Source: Hirsutella rhossiliensis (taxonomy: Eukaryota; Ascomycota; Sordariomycetes; Hypocreales; Ophiocordycipitaceae). From it: a stretch of DNA of 64,000 bases. The notes under the pieces were generated by a model. The model was not told the DNA's origin. It worked only from the letters and a program-made list of their open reading frames with translations, and ran no database searches. Of this stretch, positions 10,859 to 22,642 are shown in pieces; within the stretch, counting starts at the first letter, position 1; each line of letters opens with the position of its first letter. The stretch is taken from positions 1-64,000 of the forward strand of contig NW_025408687.1 of NCBI RefSeq assembly GCF_020360975.1, given 5' to 3'. The position numbers were made by a program, and so were the translations under genes.

Positions 10859-12682
10859 CCTTGACTCCTGAGCCCTTCTCTAAATATAGGCAGGAAGAGC
10901 TATCTCGCTTGCTTACCCCCGTACCTGCCCCTATGTTCGAGGAAGCCCCGTTTGAGCACTTCCTTCCTAGGCACATAACTTTGGCATCTTACTGTTCAGG
11001 CACCCTCGCCTCCCACACTTCCTCTCCCTCTGCACCTTGCACGGCCCAACTTCAGACCTCTTCCATGTCAAATCTCCCTGCAGGTCAACACGCATCTCCC
11101 ATGGAGCTGAACCCAGTCTCGGCCATGAGGGCCCAGGGTTCTGGGCACCGCGGAAGGGGCCGCCAGCGTGGAGGGCGACAAACCTTGGGCGCAAGCAAGG
11201 CAAGGATGCCGCAAAAGCTCGCGAGCAAGCCGGGCCCACTATCAAACTCGGCGAAGCCCGGCCCTGCTGCAGGCCCACAATGCTATCTGGCCATCTGTGG
11301 TTGACTCTGCACATCTGCTGGACCTCGTCATCGCCTGACTCGAGTGCAGGCCACCCTGTGGCCAGGACAACGATATCACCTCTCCGGCTGCAGCGTCAAG
11401 TGCACAAGGTTTGATCAGAAGTCACCCAACGGTTCGAGCTTCGCAGCAAGCACATCACGCGGCTGCAGGAAGCCATAAAGGTTAACTGGTGCATGCACGA
11501 CATGAGACTGTCGAGCGAAAACTTCGCGCGCTTCGGTCCAGGAACCAGCCAACGCCCAAGCGACGCCTTGTCAAGGTCGAATTGAACTCGCGTCCCCATG
11601 TTCTAACTGTAAAGGCCACGCGTGGAGATATCGCGGCCGTTGCCAAGGACCTCTGCCATCAGCTTCAGGCCAGTCTCGTCCTGTCGACAGATATCCTGCG
11701 TGCCTTGGGAGCCGACCTCAGGATGGGCGTCAACATTGGCCGCCTGGAAGTGCGCCAGAGAAAGAAGGGCCTGGGCCAGAACATGTCTTATGCCGACTTC
11801 TCCAAAATGAGTCCTCAGTCGGTCCAGCGGCGGTGCCTCGGTGAGTTATGGACCGGCGAGAGAGCCGCGAGTTTTCTAGATTAACAGGCCCCAGCCTATC
11901 CGATGTCCACCATGCCTACAAAGTAGTACAGCACTTGCAGAACCCTGTGGTGGGAATCCTGGGGTTGAATAGACGGAGTGCCCGTCGGTGCACTGTATTC
12001 CTCAAAGTCCGAGACCAAGAGCTTGTGGCAACCACGCAGGCGCCAACAGGCAAGCATCCGGAACTACAGCTGTCTGCAGCCAGGATCATCAGGCGCGAGA
12101 AATGGCCTCGCTTGAACTGGACGGTGGCCGCACCCGACATGTAGGCCCCAACGTTACCGGTCTTGTCTGGCACTGGCTCACTCCCGGCTGCAACTTCTCG
12201 GCTCGCTCATGCGCCAGCTGACCCGGCTGATCCGGGATGGACTCAAACTGACCTCTCAGGGACGGGACAACAAAGCCTCGATGCAATCACCACGTCTGGT
12301 CCTGACACGGCCAGGTGGCGACGAGGTTGAGGAAACCATACTGAAAACTTCGGTTCTCCTGCCGTTTCGCGACACTCCGTTCCTCGTCGAGATCAGTGTC
12401 TCTCAGGCATGGCCTCAGATGATGACGCACCGAGAGCCAGAGACTTGGTGGGGAATAGAGTTTTACGGAAAGCACTGGAGTGAAGCAACGTCAGCCGTGA
12501 GCGAAGGAGCGAGGCGAAGGGCTTCGAAGGGCCGGGAGGGCGCCAGCCTAGAGCCGAAGGTGGATTTCTGCAGCATGTCGTCAAGATTCAGGCTGCGTTG
12601 GGTGGAGTGGATGGGACGCGAACATGCCCCAGAAGGAGGCGTAGTCGACCGACGAGGTGATGCAGCAGGCGTACACGTCTAG
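10859..12682 (+). CDS. Unidentified fungal protein (frame-broken), probable exon start after acceptor at 10858
   Basis: I do not recognise the family. The first part reads FEHFLPRHITLASY, a Ser/Pro linker, and a basic GRGRQRGGRQ patch (about 11150-11180) resembling RGG or AT-hook-like disordered DNA/RNA-binding segments. Later segments look folded: LVKVELNSRPHVLTVKA (about 11570-11620), VNIGRLEVRQRKKGLGQN (about 11730-11785), SLSDVHHAYKVVQHLQNP (about 11895-11950), and PFRDTPFLVEISVSQAW (about 12362-12412) followed by ETWWGIEFYGKHWSEA. The frame changes between segments, as in neighbouring conserved genes. The consistent order and the conserved-looking aromatic and charged residues argue for one real gene ending near 12682. 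A cellular role cannot be inferred. Confidence 0.5.
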
Positions 12683-12769
12683 TCTAGACTGATGTATCTA
12701 AACATGATTGCACATTCAACGCTATCGTTGTCGCTTGAATTGCGTGCGGCCCGCTTGCTCCCACATTCG

Positions 12770-13475
12770 TTATCCAGCTACCGAAGCTTGGGGGCTTTGC
12801 GCAGCCATGAGCTTTGCCCCACTGTTGTTGGGGCGTAAGCATGAGGACACTGAAGGTGAACGTGATAGAGCCCTACCTTCTTCCACGGATCTCACGTTTG
12901 CCTGTTTTCGTTGCACGATTGCCTCAAGCTCCTTGAGGCTGTTCGTGAGCTCCTGCACCTTGCCCTCGTAGAATTGCTCTGCCGACTTGAGTTTCTAGAG
13001 GCAGGTCAGCAGCGCACAAGCACACGCAGTGGCACGAAAGACGCACCTTTTCCACCAAGAAGCCGGTGCCGACGTCCACCAAGACGGCATCCGAGTTTGC
13101 GAGCTCGCCGCGGACGTAGAGCGAGTTGGTCAAGGGGACCAGGACCGAGTTTTGACCTGTCAACACGAGTCTCAGCTCCGCGCCTTGGTTCCTTGCAGGA
13201 GACAGAAAAGGGGCCTGTCCGTCTTTGGGTCCCTGGGAAACAGGAACGCACCGTCGGAAGCCGCCGAGCGGCCATGGACGCATTGCAGGCAGTCCTTGAA
13301 CTTGCCCTGGGCGCCGTGCAGCTGGGCGTACGACTGGGTCAGATGCTCGAGCTCCTCGTCGAGCTGCTTCTTGACCTGAGCTGCTGAGGCTCGAGGGGGT
13401 TGACTGGTGCGCGCTGGACAGCGTGGGCGGCGCGTCGCATTGGGGACTCGCACTTGTCTCGCGTTCGCCAGACAT
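12770..13475 (-). CDS. gim5: Prefoldin subunit 5 (GIM5-like), alpha-type prefoldin
   Basis: Prefoldin is a cytosolic hexameric co-chaperone that hands unfolded actin and tubulin to the CCT chaperonin; subunit 5 is one of its two alpha-type subunits. The start at 13475 gives MSGERETSASP. After a frame change the first helix reads VKKQLDEELEHLTQSYAQLH. An intron fits between a gtgcgt donor near 13248 and an acceptor tgacag near 13160; the next exon encodes VPLTNSLYVRGELANSDAVL and DVGTGFLVEK, the beta-hairpin core of alpha prefoldins. A second intron (gtgcgt to ctag) precedes EQFYEGKVQELTNSLKELE, the C-terminal helix. The last few residues are uncertain because a third intron is possible after about 12870. 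Apart from the early frame change, the layout is typical for the family. Confidence 0.85.
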
Positions 13476-13832
13476 CTTCAGCCGGGAGGGCGAGCGCACG
13501 GGGCGGTTTTGTGCCTGAACTCAGGGTCGCAGGTTGGTTGATGGAAGAGGGCCGAATGAGAGTGAGCGAGGACAGCAGCAGTGGCCCTCAACGCACGCTC
13601 TTCCGCTTGGTGGGGCGGTTCGGTGGGCGAGTTGCAAAATGCAGCAGGCCAAACAGCACCAAGTCGCAGCACAAATTTACATGTTACGATAGAACGCGAC
13701 TTTCAAGTGTTCCGAGTTTTGAATCCAGAAAGGTCCGATTGAGCGTGGCTTCCAGACAGTTGATGTGATAAACTCCTGTAGATGCACGCAAGGTTGCCAT
13801 CACGACAACGACACGGCATGTGTATTTGAGCC
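13476..13832. other. Intergenic, prefoldin promoter and ProRS 3' end
   Basis: No gene is supported. Open frames here continue out of the 3' end of the prolyl-tRNA synthetase and lose family similarity. Confidence 0.5.
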
Positions 13833-15670
13833 CTACAGCTGCGACAGCAGGCGATGACACGGATGCCGACCTCCTCGGCGGACACGCCCTCCCACCGAGG
13901 CGCCTGCACTGCACCTCGCACACCCCCTCCACGCTCGCCCCGCACAACAATAACGGGAAGCCAATGGTGTCGGCATCCTTCATCTTCCACCCAAACGACG
14001 CCTTGCGATCGTCCAGGACAACGTCGAGCCCGGCGCCCCACGATCCTGACCCGCGAGCATGTCGTAAAGTCTCGGGCTTCGGCAGTCACGTCGGAAGACG
14101 GGATCACGGCGACTTCGAACGGGGCAATTGCGCGGGGCCAGTTGAGGCCTTTGTCGTCGGCAAGGTGCTCGGCCACGGCCCCGAATATGCGCGAGATGCC
14201 CAGCCCATAGCAGCCCATTTGGACTGCCATGGGCTCGGAGTTGATGAGCCCCAGAGCCTGAGTAGGCCCAGGTAGAAGTGTGCCCAGGTAGAGCCGGCCC
14301 AGTTGCCAGAGCGCAAGACCAGGTCCCCGTCTCGCATCGCCAGGACTGCTTCCCCGAGACTGCCGTCGCACGGACTATGCCGAGACTCCATCACCCAGCC
14401 TACAAAGGGAAGCTGCTTAGCCTTGGGTGCTGCCTTTGGACTCAAATGTCGCCGCGGAGTATGCTTCAGTGGAACATTGCTTCGCGAGTGGTCCGCTGGT
14501 CGCTGATGCTTGTGTCCAGCTCGGGAACTGCCTTTCCACGGCGTGAATGTTGATGTTCGCATCCGCCGAGGAATCCCCATGCCGGGGATACCACGCATTG
14601 ACCAGCGTTTTGCGATCTCTGGTGATGCCTCGCCAAACGCAAAAGTCAGCCGACGCCGTCTCTTCGTTTGCTCGTCGTTGTTCCCTAGACGGCGGCCGCG
14701 ACATTGCAACTTGGTCGCTCGCAGTATATCCGCAGCTGCTGCAAGTCACGACCGTGTCTTCCCCGATGGGATTAGTTAGGTGATACTCGTGACCGTGGTC
14801 GCCGCCCATATTTCCGAGCTTGCTTCAGCCACCAACATGGGAAGCTTCAAGTCGGCAAAGAAAGCCCGGTAGGCGCCAGAAACCTCCCGATAAGTGTCGA
14901 CGGCGGCTTCCACTGACGTGTCAAAGGTGTACAGATCCTTCATTACAAACTCTCTGGACCGTAATAGACCGTGACGTGGACGCATCTCGTCTCGGTACTT
15001 TCGGGCTGACACATGAATGTCAGTCGGCATCCACTGCACAGCTTAAAGGACGGACGAACTCACTTGTCTGATACAGCCGCAGTGGAAGGTCCTTGTTGGA
15101 CAGTCTTGTCCCCGCCACAAGCGTCGTGATTTCTTCCTCATGAGTCGGGGACAACATGAGCGGGACCTTTCTACGGTCAGTCAATCGAAAGAGCTGCAAA
15201 GGGTCAGCACATCTCGGACAAGGAGAAAGCAAGGACCAAACCAACCTCTGGCGAGACATGTTCTAGTCGACCGCTCTTTCGCCACAGCTCCTCGGACGTT
15301 ATGGCTGAAAGGGCGAGGCGCGAGGCTCCTGCAAGATGCGTGGTTAAGATCTGGGGCGCAGTGTCCAAGGAGGCCGCGGCGTACCTATCGATTGCATGTG
15401 CCTGTCAAGCAGGGCCTCGATCTTCTGTTGCACTCGTAGCCCAAGTGGAAGCATCTGGAAGATGCCTGATTGGGCCTTTGACGACGGAATGAGCACACTT
15501 GTCCATGGTTCCACTCTCTGGCTATCAACTCACTTGCCGCACGAAGCCCGCACGAACGAGTTTTCCATGTCCGGCTGGAGTATGTCAGTGAAGCAGATTC
15601 AAAGAGCAAGCCGGGCAATCAGTTCTCACATTCCACTTCTGTCGCTGCCAAGCCGCCTGTAGGGAGCCAT
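13833..15670 (-). CDS. Prolyl-tRNA synthetase, mitochondrial/bacterial type (frame-broken)
   Basis: This class II aminoacyl-tRNA synthetase charges tRNA-Pro, probably in mitochondria (yeast AIM10/YER087W is the family counterpart). Class II motif 1 reads GIFQMLPLGLRVQQKIEALL (near 15450-15390). Next come LSPTHEEEITTLVAG (near 15150-15105), the motif 2 region EFVMKDLYTFD (near 14955-14920), an insert with HEYHLTNPIGEDTVVTCSSCGY, and motif 3 as VQMGCYGLGISRIFGAVAEH (near 14225-14165). The C-terminal anticodon-binding part reads PFEVAVIPS and continues to LLSQL and a stop at 13833-13835. The first exon probably starts at 15670 with MAPYRRLG and has a gtgaga donor soon after. Several frame changes occur between motifs. 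It diverges from MAK21 across 366 bases. Confidence 0.85.
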
Positions 15671-16036
15671 ATTCCTGACAGGACCGACCGGGGCCGAAGG
15701 GATGCGCTTGAACGCGAAAAGGCTCTAGTTTGGTGCTTGAGGCTGCTTCTCCCCATGACACATCTTCGAAGGCAGATCATTGTTGGGTGATGGTGACGTC
15801 GCGCCGAGTGTCAATTCGCGCCGCCAAATGAATATTTCCATTAAGCCATTGAGCGTGCCCCCAGTGAGATACTGGCCAAGCTGTCGCATGGCCGTTGAAG
15901 GTGAAGCGTCACAGGCGCGTGGCAGAGCCGCACCAACCGCGCCAAGCGCCCAGGTGGGATGGCGATAAGGCGATAAGGCCGTCGAAAAAAGTTCACAAGG
16001 TCGGCAAAGTCCCACCTTAAAAGTTGTCGAAGCACA
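15671..16036. promoter_or_regulatory. Bidirectional promoter region, ProRS / MAK21
   Basis: 366 bases lie between the two divergent start codons. No TATA box or clear motif is recognisable, and a 96-codon open frame on the minus strand has no protein-like features. Confidence 0.45.
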
Positions 16037-19000
16037 ATGTCTCCCAGCTCAAGAGCCGAATCGATGCCTAAGGAGCCGAAGAAAAATCAAGGGCGCTCAG
16101 CCCTCCAACGAGCCCAAAGGCTTCGATGAAGGCGCGCTCGCCAAGCTCACGTCCAAGCTTGACAAGAGCCTGAGCGCCAACGATCACAAGCGAAAGAAGC
16201 CGCCCACCAATGCTTCGAGCAAGCAGCAGTCCAAGAGACAGCGCGTCCGAGGCCATACCGCCTCAGGATGGCTCCAAGGACCGCCAAGACGACCAGGCGG
16301 CGCTGCTGGCGGAAATCAAGGCGCTAGGAGGAGATGAGCAGGACCTGGAACTCATCAACGAGGTGGACTCGGACGACGAGAACTACGCCCAGGATTCAAA
16401 GCGCTCGGTTGATAAGAACTTGAAGCAGGAGCTGGCAGCTCTGTCTAAGGAGCTCGGCTTTGCCGAATTCGAACCCCAAGAAGCCAGTGATGAGGGGGAA
16501 ATCCAGGACGAAGACGAAGACGAAGACGAAGACGAAGAGGACGAAGACGCTGACGACGCTGACGAGCCTCCGGCCGAGACTGACAATGGGGGTGCCAATC
16601 GCAAGCCGGGGGGCATGGTAAGTGCAAATTGCAACAAGGGAATGCCTCCCTGACCACTAACCATGGTTAACCAGATTTTCGAGCCACTGGCAGAATGGCA
16701 TGCTGCCAGCCTAGGCAAGCTGCCTGGTCCGACGTCTGACCAGCTCGGCCCCTTTACGTCCTCTGTCGAATCTCTCAAAAGCACGCCAAGTCTCTTTGGA
16801 GCAGGATACGGCCAAGTACAGGACCAGTGTCTTTGCTTCCTCGTCACACAAGTTTCTGTCTACCATCATGTCCTCCGGTACCCTCACCGACAAAGTTTCG
16901 GCCCTCACGTTGGCGGTCCAGGAGTCGCCAGTCCATAACATTCGCGCACTCGACGCCCTTCTGAACCTGGCCTCCAAGAAGAGTCGGGCTCAGGCGATTG
17001 GTGCAATTGGTGCCCTAGTCGATTTGTTCGGACCGGGCACTCTCCTTCCGTCGGACAGGCGCCTGCGAGCCTTTCAGAGCCAGCCCGGACTGGGCACTTT
17101 GCAGCGGAAGTCGGTTAAAACATGGTCTCCCGGCCAGCCGCTTCCTGGCAAGATCACGGAAGCCCATCTGGTTGCGTGGATATACGAGGACTGGCTGAAG
17201 GAGACCTACTTCAAGATTATTCAGTTGCTTGAATCGTGGTGTTCAGATGAGATCGAGTACTCGCGCATGAAGGCGGTGGATTTTGTTTACGGCCTTCTCA
17301 AGGAAAAGCCCGAGCAGGAGTCCAACCTACTCAAGCTTCTTGTCAACAAGCTGGGCGACAGGGATCGCAAAATATCGTCTCGCGCTTCCTATCTTCTATT
17401 GCAGCTGCAAGTCTCTCACCCTGGGATGAAGCCCATTGTCATCCGCATGGTGGAACAGGATATTCTCCTGCGCCCTTCTCAGGACGCGCGATCCAGGTAT
17501 TGCGCAATCAACACCTCAACCAGACCATCCTCAGCAGCAAGGAGCCCTCTGTTGCCGAGGAGCTCATCCGCATCTACTTCGACCTGTTTGTGACGTTGCT
17601 GAAAACTGGAGGCATCGAGACCCCGGCGCAGATGAAGCCGGGCGACTCTGAAGACGCAAAGCGGGCACCAGGGAAACCGAACCGGAAGTTCAGGGGGAAA
17701 CCGGTAGAAAAGAAACATAGCAAGCCGGGGACACCGAAGCCGCCCGTGCCGGACACTGAGGCTGCGGACAAGCTTGTGTCGGCCATCTTGACTGGCGTCA
17801 ACCGTGCTGCGCCCTTTGTGACGACTAATGACGCTTTGTACGTGCAACACGGAGCCGTTTTCTCCAGACCCGAGCTAACTGATCAACAGCATGGAACACC
17901 ATCTCGACACGCTTTTCAAGATTGCGCACTCGACCAACTTGAACACGGCCATCCAGGCTCTGCTCTTGATCCAGCATCTCGCATCGGCGAGGAACCTGGC
18001 GACGGACCGCTTCTACCGGACGCTCTACGAGTCGCTGTTGGACCCTCGGCTAGTGACGTCTTCCAAGCAAGCGCTTTATCTCAACCTGCTTCTCCGATCC
18101 CTGAAGAGCGATGTCGACGTTCGACGGGTCAAGGCCTTTGCAAAGAGGATGCTGCAAATCGCAGGCCTACATCAGCCTCCGTTCATCTGCGGCCTCCTAC
18201 GTCATTTCCAGTCTTCGGCAAACGTTCCCTGACCTGTCGACTCTCGTGGACGAGCCGGAGACTTCCGTGTTTGACGACGACGAGTCCAAGGAACAGGGCA
18301 TGTACGATGGGCGGAAGCGCAACCCTGAACACAGCAACGCCCAGAGAAGCTGCTTGTGGGAAATGGTAAGCTCACGCCGAGTTGGCACTCTCACGCCTTC
18401 ATCATCTGACGAGCTGTCTAGGTCCCTGCTCAAATGCACTTTCACCCATCTGTCAAAGTCTCTGCGGCTGTGTTACTGGACAAGGATCGAAAGATGCCAA
18501 AACCAGATCTGGAGAGTCATTCACTCATCCGCTTCTTGGACAAGTTTGTGTATAAGAATCCAAAGTCGACACACGGTGCACGTGGGGTATCCATCATGCA
18601 ACCGCTGCGGGCGACCAAGGATCTGGGCGACGTGTGGCTGGGCAGCAGGTGCAGGCGCCACGACGGCGCCCTCAATTCGGCGACTTTCTGGAAGAAGAAG
18701 GTCGAGGACGTTGCTGCCGAAGACATCTTCTTCCACGAATACTTCCAGCACGTTTCGAGGGATACCAAGGAGCCGCTTGCCAAGGCGCCGGCCGACGGGG
18801 ATGATGAGAATGCCGAAGATGAGATCTGGGAGGCGCTGGTGTCGACTCAGCCCGACATTGAGGCAGACGGGTCAGACGATGGCTTTGATGACCTGGACGA
18901 TCTGGACATGGGCTCGGAAGACGGCTCGTCTCCCGCTCTGTCCTTCGACAGCGACCTGGAGGATGAGGACGAGGACGGGGAGGATGACGGGGACGAGGGT

Positions 19001-19225
19001 AGCTCGGACGGCCTGGTGGCGGTTGGCGAAGACGATGAGGAGGAAGCAAAGGACGAAGACACGGCCAAGACTAAGAGGTCACGGCGGAAGGCGCTCAGGG
19101 ACTTGCCTATGTTTGCATCGGTGGACGACTACGCAGAGTTGCTGGGAGGAGGAAGAGGGCGTCTAGATGTGACTGCAAAAAGAGGATGCCGCTTTGCAAA
19201 GAGTGCAGCTGTTGCTGAGGACTGA
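16037..19225 (+). CDS. mak21: Ribosome biogenesis protein MAK21/NOC1 (CBF/Mak21 family, frame-broken)
   Basis: NOC1/MAK21 partners NOC2 in early nucleolar 60S pre-ribosome assembly and transport. The start at 16037 gives [16 protein letters not shown]; a Lys-rich stretch and a very acidic Asp/Glu repeat (about 16500-16565) follow. Introns fit 16618-16674, 17838-17889 and 18366-18421. The helical core includes [20 protein letters not shown] (about 17172-17230), [17 protein letters not shown] (about 17281-17335) and [20 protein letters not shown] (about 17903-17960). The CBF domain contains [15 protein letters not shown] (about 18445-18490) and [14 protein letters not shown] (about 18522-18565). 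The C-terminus is acidic and reads [16 protein letters not shown]. Frame changes are needed near 16250, 16790, 17490, 18225 and 19150; correcting the last would give the usual short EEE-G-type ending at 19166. Confidence 0.92.
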
Positions 19226-19493
19226 ATGGATTGGCCCTTTTTAAAATGCCGAAGAATTCTCTCGCCGGGCGCCTGCGTGAGACAATATACTTCTAGTACG
19301 TCTGCCATTTAGGGACTAGAGCAAGTACATGCCGGGTGAAAAGTATCGTCGTCCTCATTTCCCTTTGCCTGGATTCTTCTTCCTCACCTATTCGCTCTCT
19401 CCTACAGTACTTTCTATCTTTCTTTTGTTATTCGCTCGGGCGCCGAGTACAATCCAGATAAAAAGGCACCCACGCATCTCCCACACGTCCTCG

Positions 19494-20535
19494 ATGGCGA
19501 TACTGCGGCCAGCCATCTTTACCCGGCATCTCCTCGGGCGCCGCATTGCCCCAGGAAAGGCGCCGTGTCCATGGCAAGCCCGGATTCCCTCGCTCAGTTC
19601 AGCTGGGCGACAGCAGTGTCGAGGATACTCGGCTCCAAGGCGACGGCGGCTGCTACTGCGTCTACAGGTGCGCATTTCTCTGGTCTTTGCTGCGACACAC
19701 ACCGCAGGCTGACGGCCAAAACCACTCGGCAGGCAACGCAGCGGGTGGCGGCGGGGCGCTCCGCAAGGGCCTCTGGCTGGCCGTCCTGGGCCTCGGCTTC
19801 AGCACCCTCGGGGCGGCGGCGGCGTGGAAGACGCTGACGGCCCGCGGCCTGGGCTTCTACTCGGACGAGGAGAGCCTCGGCAGGTTCTCGGCCGCCGACG
19901 CCGACGAGGAAGCGCGCCGCGCCGAAGAGACAATCAACGGCCACCCGCTGGTGGCGGAGCTGCGCCGGCGGCCCGAGCTGACCGAGTCCCGCCCACACAT
20001 GAAGATGCCGGCGCAGTACCGTGCGCACAGCCTGACGGGGGCCGCGCTCCTGGGCCCTGGCAAGGTGCCGGTGCCGGCGACGACGTGGACCGAGGCCGGC
20101 GGCAAGTCGCTCGTGTCCGTCGTCTACGTGGGTGAGGACCTGTGCGGCCACCCGGGCCTTGTGCATGGCGGCTTCCTCGCCACCATGCTCGACGAGGGCC
20201 TGGCCTGGTGCTGCTTCGGCGCACTGCCGCACAATATTGGCGTCACGGCCAACCTCAACGTCAGCTACCGCAAGCCGACGCCCGCGGGGAGCTTCCTCGT
20301 GCTGCGGGCCAAGACGACAAAGGTCGAGGGGCGCAAAGCCTGGGTCAAGGGCCACATTGAGCTTCTGGCCAAACCGGGCGAGCAGCCGACCGTCCTGGTC
20401 GAGGCCGATGCTTTATATGTCTCGCCCAAGCTTGCCTCTGTGAGTTTCGCGACCTACCCCGTCGAGGGACTGCGACGACTTGCCTGGCTGACTCGTCCTG
20501 CCTCGATACTGTAGCTTATGCCGCGCATTCACTGA
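19494..20535 (+). CDS. Mitochondrial thioesterase-superfamily (4HBT, hotdog fold) protein, FMP10-like
   Basis: Three exons fit in frame: 19494-19667, 19708-20439 and 20515-20535, giving 308 residues. The first intron is only 40 nt (gtgcgc to accgcag). The N-terminus is Arg-rich and acid-free (MAILRPAIFTRHLLGRR), as in mitochondrial presequences, and is followed by a hydrophobic segment GLWLAVLGLGFSTLGAAAAW that could be a membrane anchor. The hotdog domain includes GHPGLVHGGFLATMLDEGLA, the HGG-type signature of this superfamily with its catalytic-type Asp/Glu region, then TANLNVSYRKPTPAGS and a final strand ending ALYVSP. The final exon adds LMPRIH. The family hydrolyses acyl-CoA or similar thioesters; the substrate here is unknown. 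Start choice: first ATG of the basic leader. No frame break is seen. Confidence 0.83.
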
Positions 20536-21416
20536 GAGGCACGCGTCGCGCTACTCGCTTTCCGATGACGCCGATCTTGCTGCGTCGCATGAGCCCTTTG
20601 CTCCCACATGGAGCGGGCACGTCGAACGCTTGTGGCATGAGGAGAAGCCGGAAACGAAACAGCCAACGGGTAGACACAACAGACTGGCGAACCAACGGCA
20701 CGGGCCCTCCAGAAGGGAAGCACTAGCAGCCTCGGCAAGTCGGGATGGGGTCGAGTCGGCGATAGACCCCTGTGAAACCGTATGAGCACGTATGGCTAGA
20801 TTTTTTCTATGTTTACCGGTATTAGATCGGTGTATTTCATAGACTAGACGAGCCGCGATGGTCTTGTACGATCCTTGGACCGTGCTCATATGTAGCTGAA
20901 TGGATAGACAAGAAAATGGGCGAGTGGACGGATGGGGCTGGTGGAGACGCCTCGGGCTGTCGCCATCGTGGTGCTTTATGAGCTGACGACGGCTGAGGGA
21001 GAAAGGGACAGCAGAAGTGGGCTTTTTCAGGGACAAGGAGTTGACTTGCACATGTACTGTATGTACTACATGTAGAATGGCTGTTGCACCGTCACGTCAC
21101 AGCGCAGCAGAGCATACATAAAGTTGTAAAGAATAGACTGGATTCACTCGCGCTGAGTTTTAGTACGCAAGATAGATTTGCTCTTAGCTCGGCCTCCTCT
21201 CTTCCCTTCCTCATCCTCCTTCTCATCGTCCTTCTCGTCCTCCTTCTCGTCCTCTTTTCCATTCTCCCTCCTTTTGAGAAAGCTTCCGATCCGGCCGATT
21301 GACGGGTAGATTCTCTCAACGACCCCGCCCGCCCCACGATTGACTGCCAAACCTCATCTGGTCTGCAAAGGAGGAACAAGGGAGGACATCGTCAGGCCAG
21401 CGACAGCATCTTGGAA
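20536..21416. other. Intergenic, MET14 upstream region with pyrimidine tract
   Basis: No convincing gene. A long C/T-rich tract at about 21186-21272 (repeats of cctcctt and tctcgtcctc) lies about 150-230 bases before the MET14 start and probably belongs to its promoter or 5' leader. A minus-strand open frame of 166 codons at 20551-21051 has no domain or codon support. Confidence 0.45.
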
Positions 21417-22423
21417 ATGGCGTCGTATGTGCTTGCTTTGGTTTCATTTCTACATCAAGTCTTTTCACTCGCCCATCGCCTGCGGGCCGTGTCTTTTGTC
21501 CTGTACCAAGTTGCGCGCTCTCTTTACCGCCCTCCCTCTCTGTGTCTCTCACGCTCTCTCGCGTGCGCAGCATGAGCATTGAGATGAGACCGTCTGTTCC
21601 CGCCGAGCAGAAATGAAAACTGATTCGACGGAAAAAACGCCCGCACAGAAACATCACCTGGCATCCCGGCCTGACGCGCCGCGAGCGCAACGAGCTCCGC
21701 CGCCAGCGCGGCCTCACTCTCTGGCTCACGGGCCTCTCGGCCTCGGGCAAGTCGACCGTCGCCGCCGCACTCGAGCAGCACCTACTGCACCTCGGCCTCG
21801 CCGCCTACCGCCTCGACGGCGACAACGTCCGCTTCGGCCTCAACAAGGACCTTGGCTTCTCCGAGCAGGACCGCAACGAGAACATTCGCCGCATCTCCGA
21901 GGTGAGCTGTCCCGGTGCCGGTGATGGAGGGGGAATGGAGACGAGGGCAGAGAGAGTCACCGAGTATCAAGACAAGGTGGAAAGAAGGGGCTGGAGAAAC
22001 AAACCTGGTCCATTCAGTCTGCTAACGACGACGTGGCAACCCTCCGGACGCGCGATACAGGTCGCCAAGCTCTTCGCCGACTCGTCCACCGTCGCCATCA
22101 CCTCCTTCATCTCCCCCTACCGCGCCGACCGCGACCTCGCCCGCCAGCTGCACGCCGCGTCCGCGACCCAGGGCGACGATCCCATCCCCTTCGTCGAGGT
22201 CTTCGTCGACGTGCCCCTCAGCGTCGCCGAACAGCGCGACCCGAAGGGCCTCTACAAAAAGGCCCGCGCCGGCGAGATCAAGGACTTTACTGGCGTCTCC
22301 GCCCCCTACGAAGAGCCCACCAGTCCCGAAATCACAATCAGGACCCACGAGAGCTCCGTCGAGGACTGCGTCGCCCAAATCACCGCGTGGCTAGCTGACA
22401 AAGGCTACATCAAGCTAGGCTAG
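21417..22423 (+). CDS. met14: Adenylyl-sulfate (APS) kinase
   Basis: APS kinase phosphorylates adenosine 5'-phosphosulfate with ATP to give PAPS, the second step of sulfate assimilation. Three exons join in frame: 21417-21424 (8 nt), 21649-21901 and 22061-22423, for 207 residues against about 200 in yeast. The product starts [20 protein letters not shown]; the P-loop GLSASGKST is at residues 31-39, [19 protein letters not shown] binds APS, and [10 protein letters not shown] and [21 protein letters not shown] are further family hallmarks. The tiny first exon is supported because ATGGCGTC joined to AAACATC restores the conserved N-terminus. The 224-nt first intron has a gtatgt donor and gcacag acceptor. 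The reading frame is intact. Yeast MET14 is induced by sulfur limitation; no binding site is claimed here. Confidence 0.95.
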
Positions 22424-22642
22424 GACTTCAATCATCCTTGTTTCCATGACCGAGGAGCAGTTGCATAATATGTGCTAAAGTAGAAGTGAAACTGCCATCC
22501 CGTCGAGTCTAGCCCCCGTCGCTCCCTCGCCCGTTCCCCAACGGGTTTCCCTTGCAGGCGGAGAGGTAGAATACACGCCGCCTGGAGCACACTGTACACC
22601 ACACACGCACACACATGCGACTTGCCATCCATTTGGACCCGG

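Noticed and set aside
20551..21051. 166-codon minus-strand frame after the thioesterase gene
   Set aside because: No domain, no splice context, His/Ser/Arg composition as expected for non-coding DNA.
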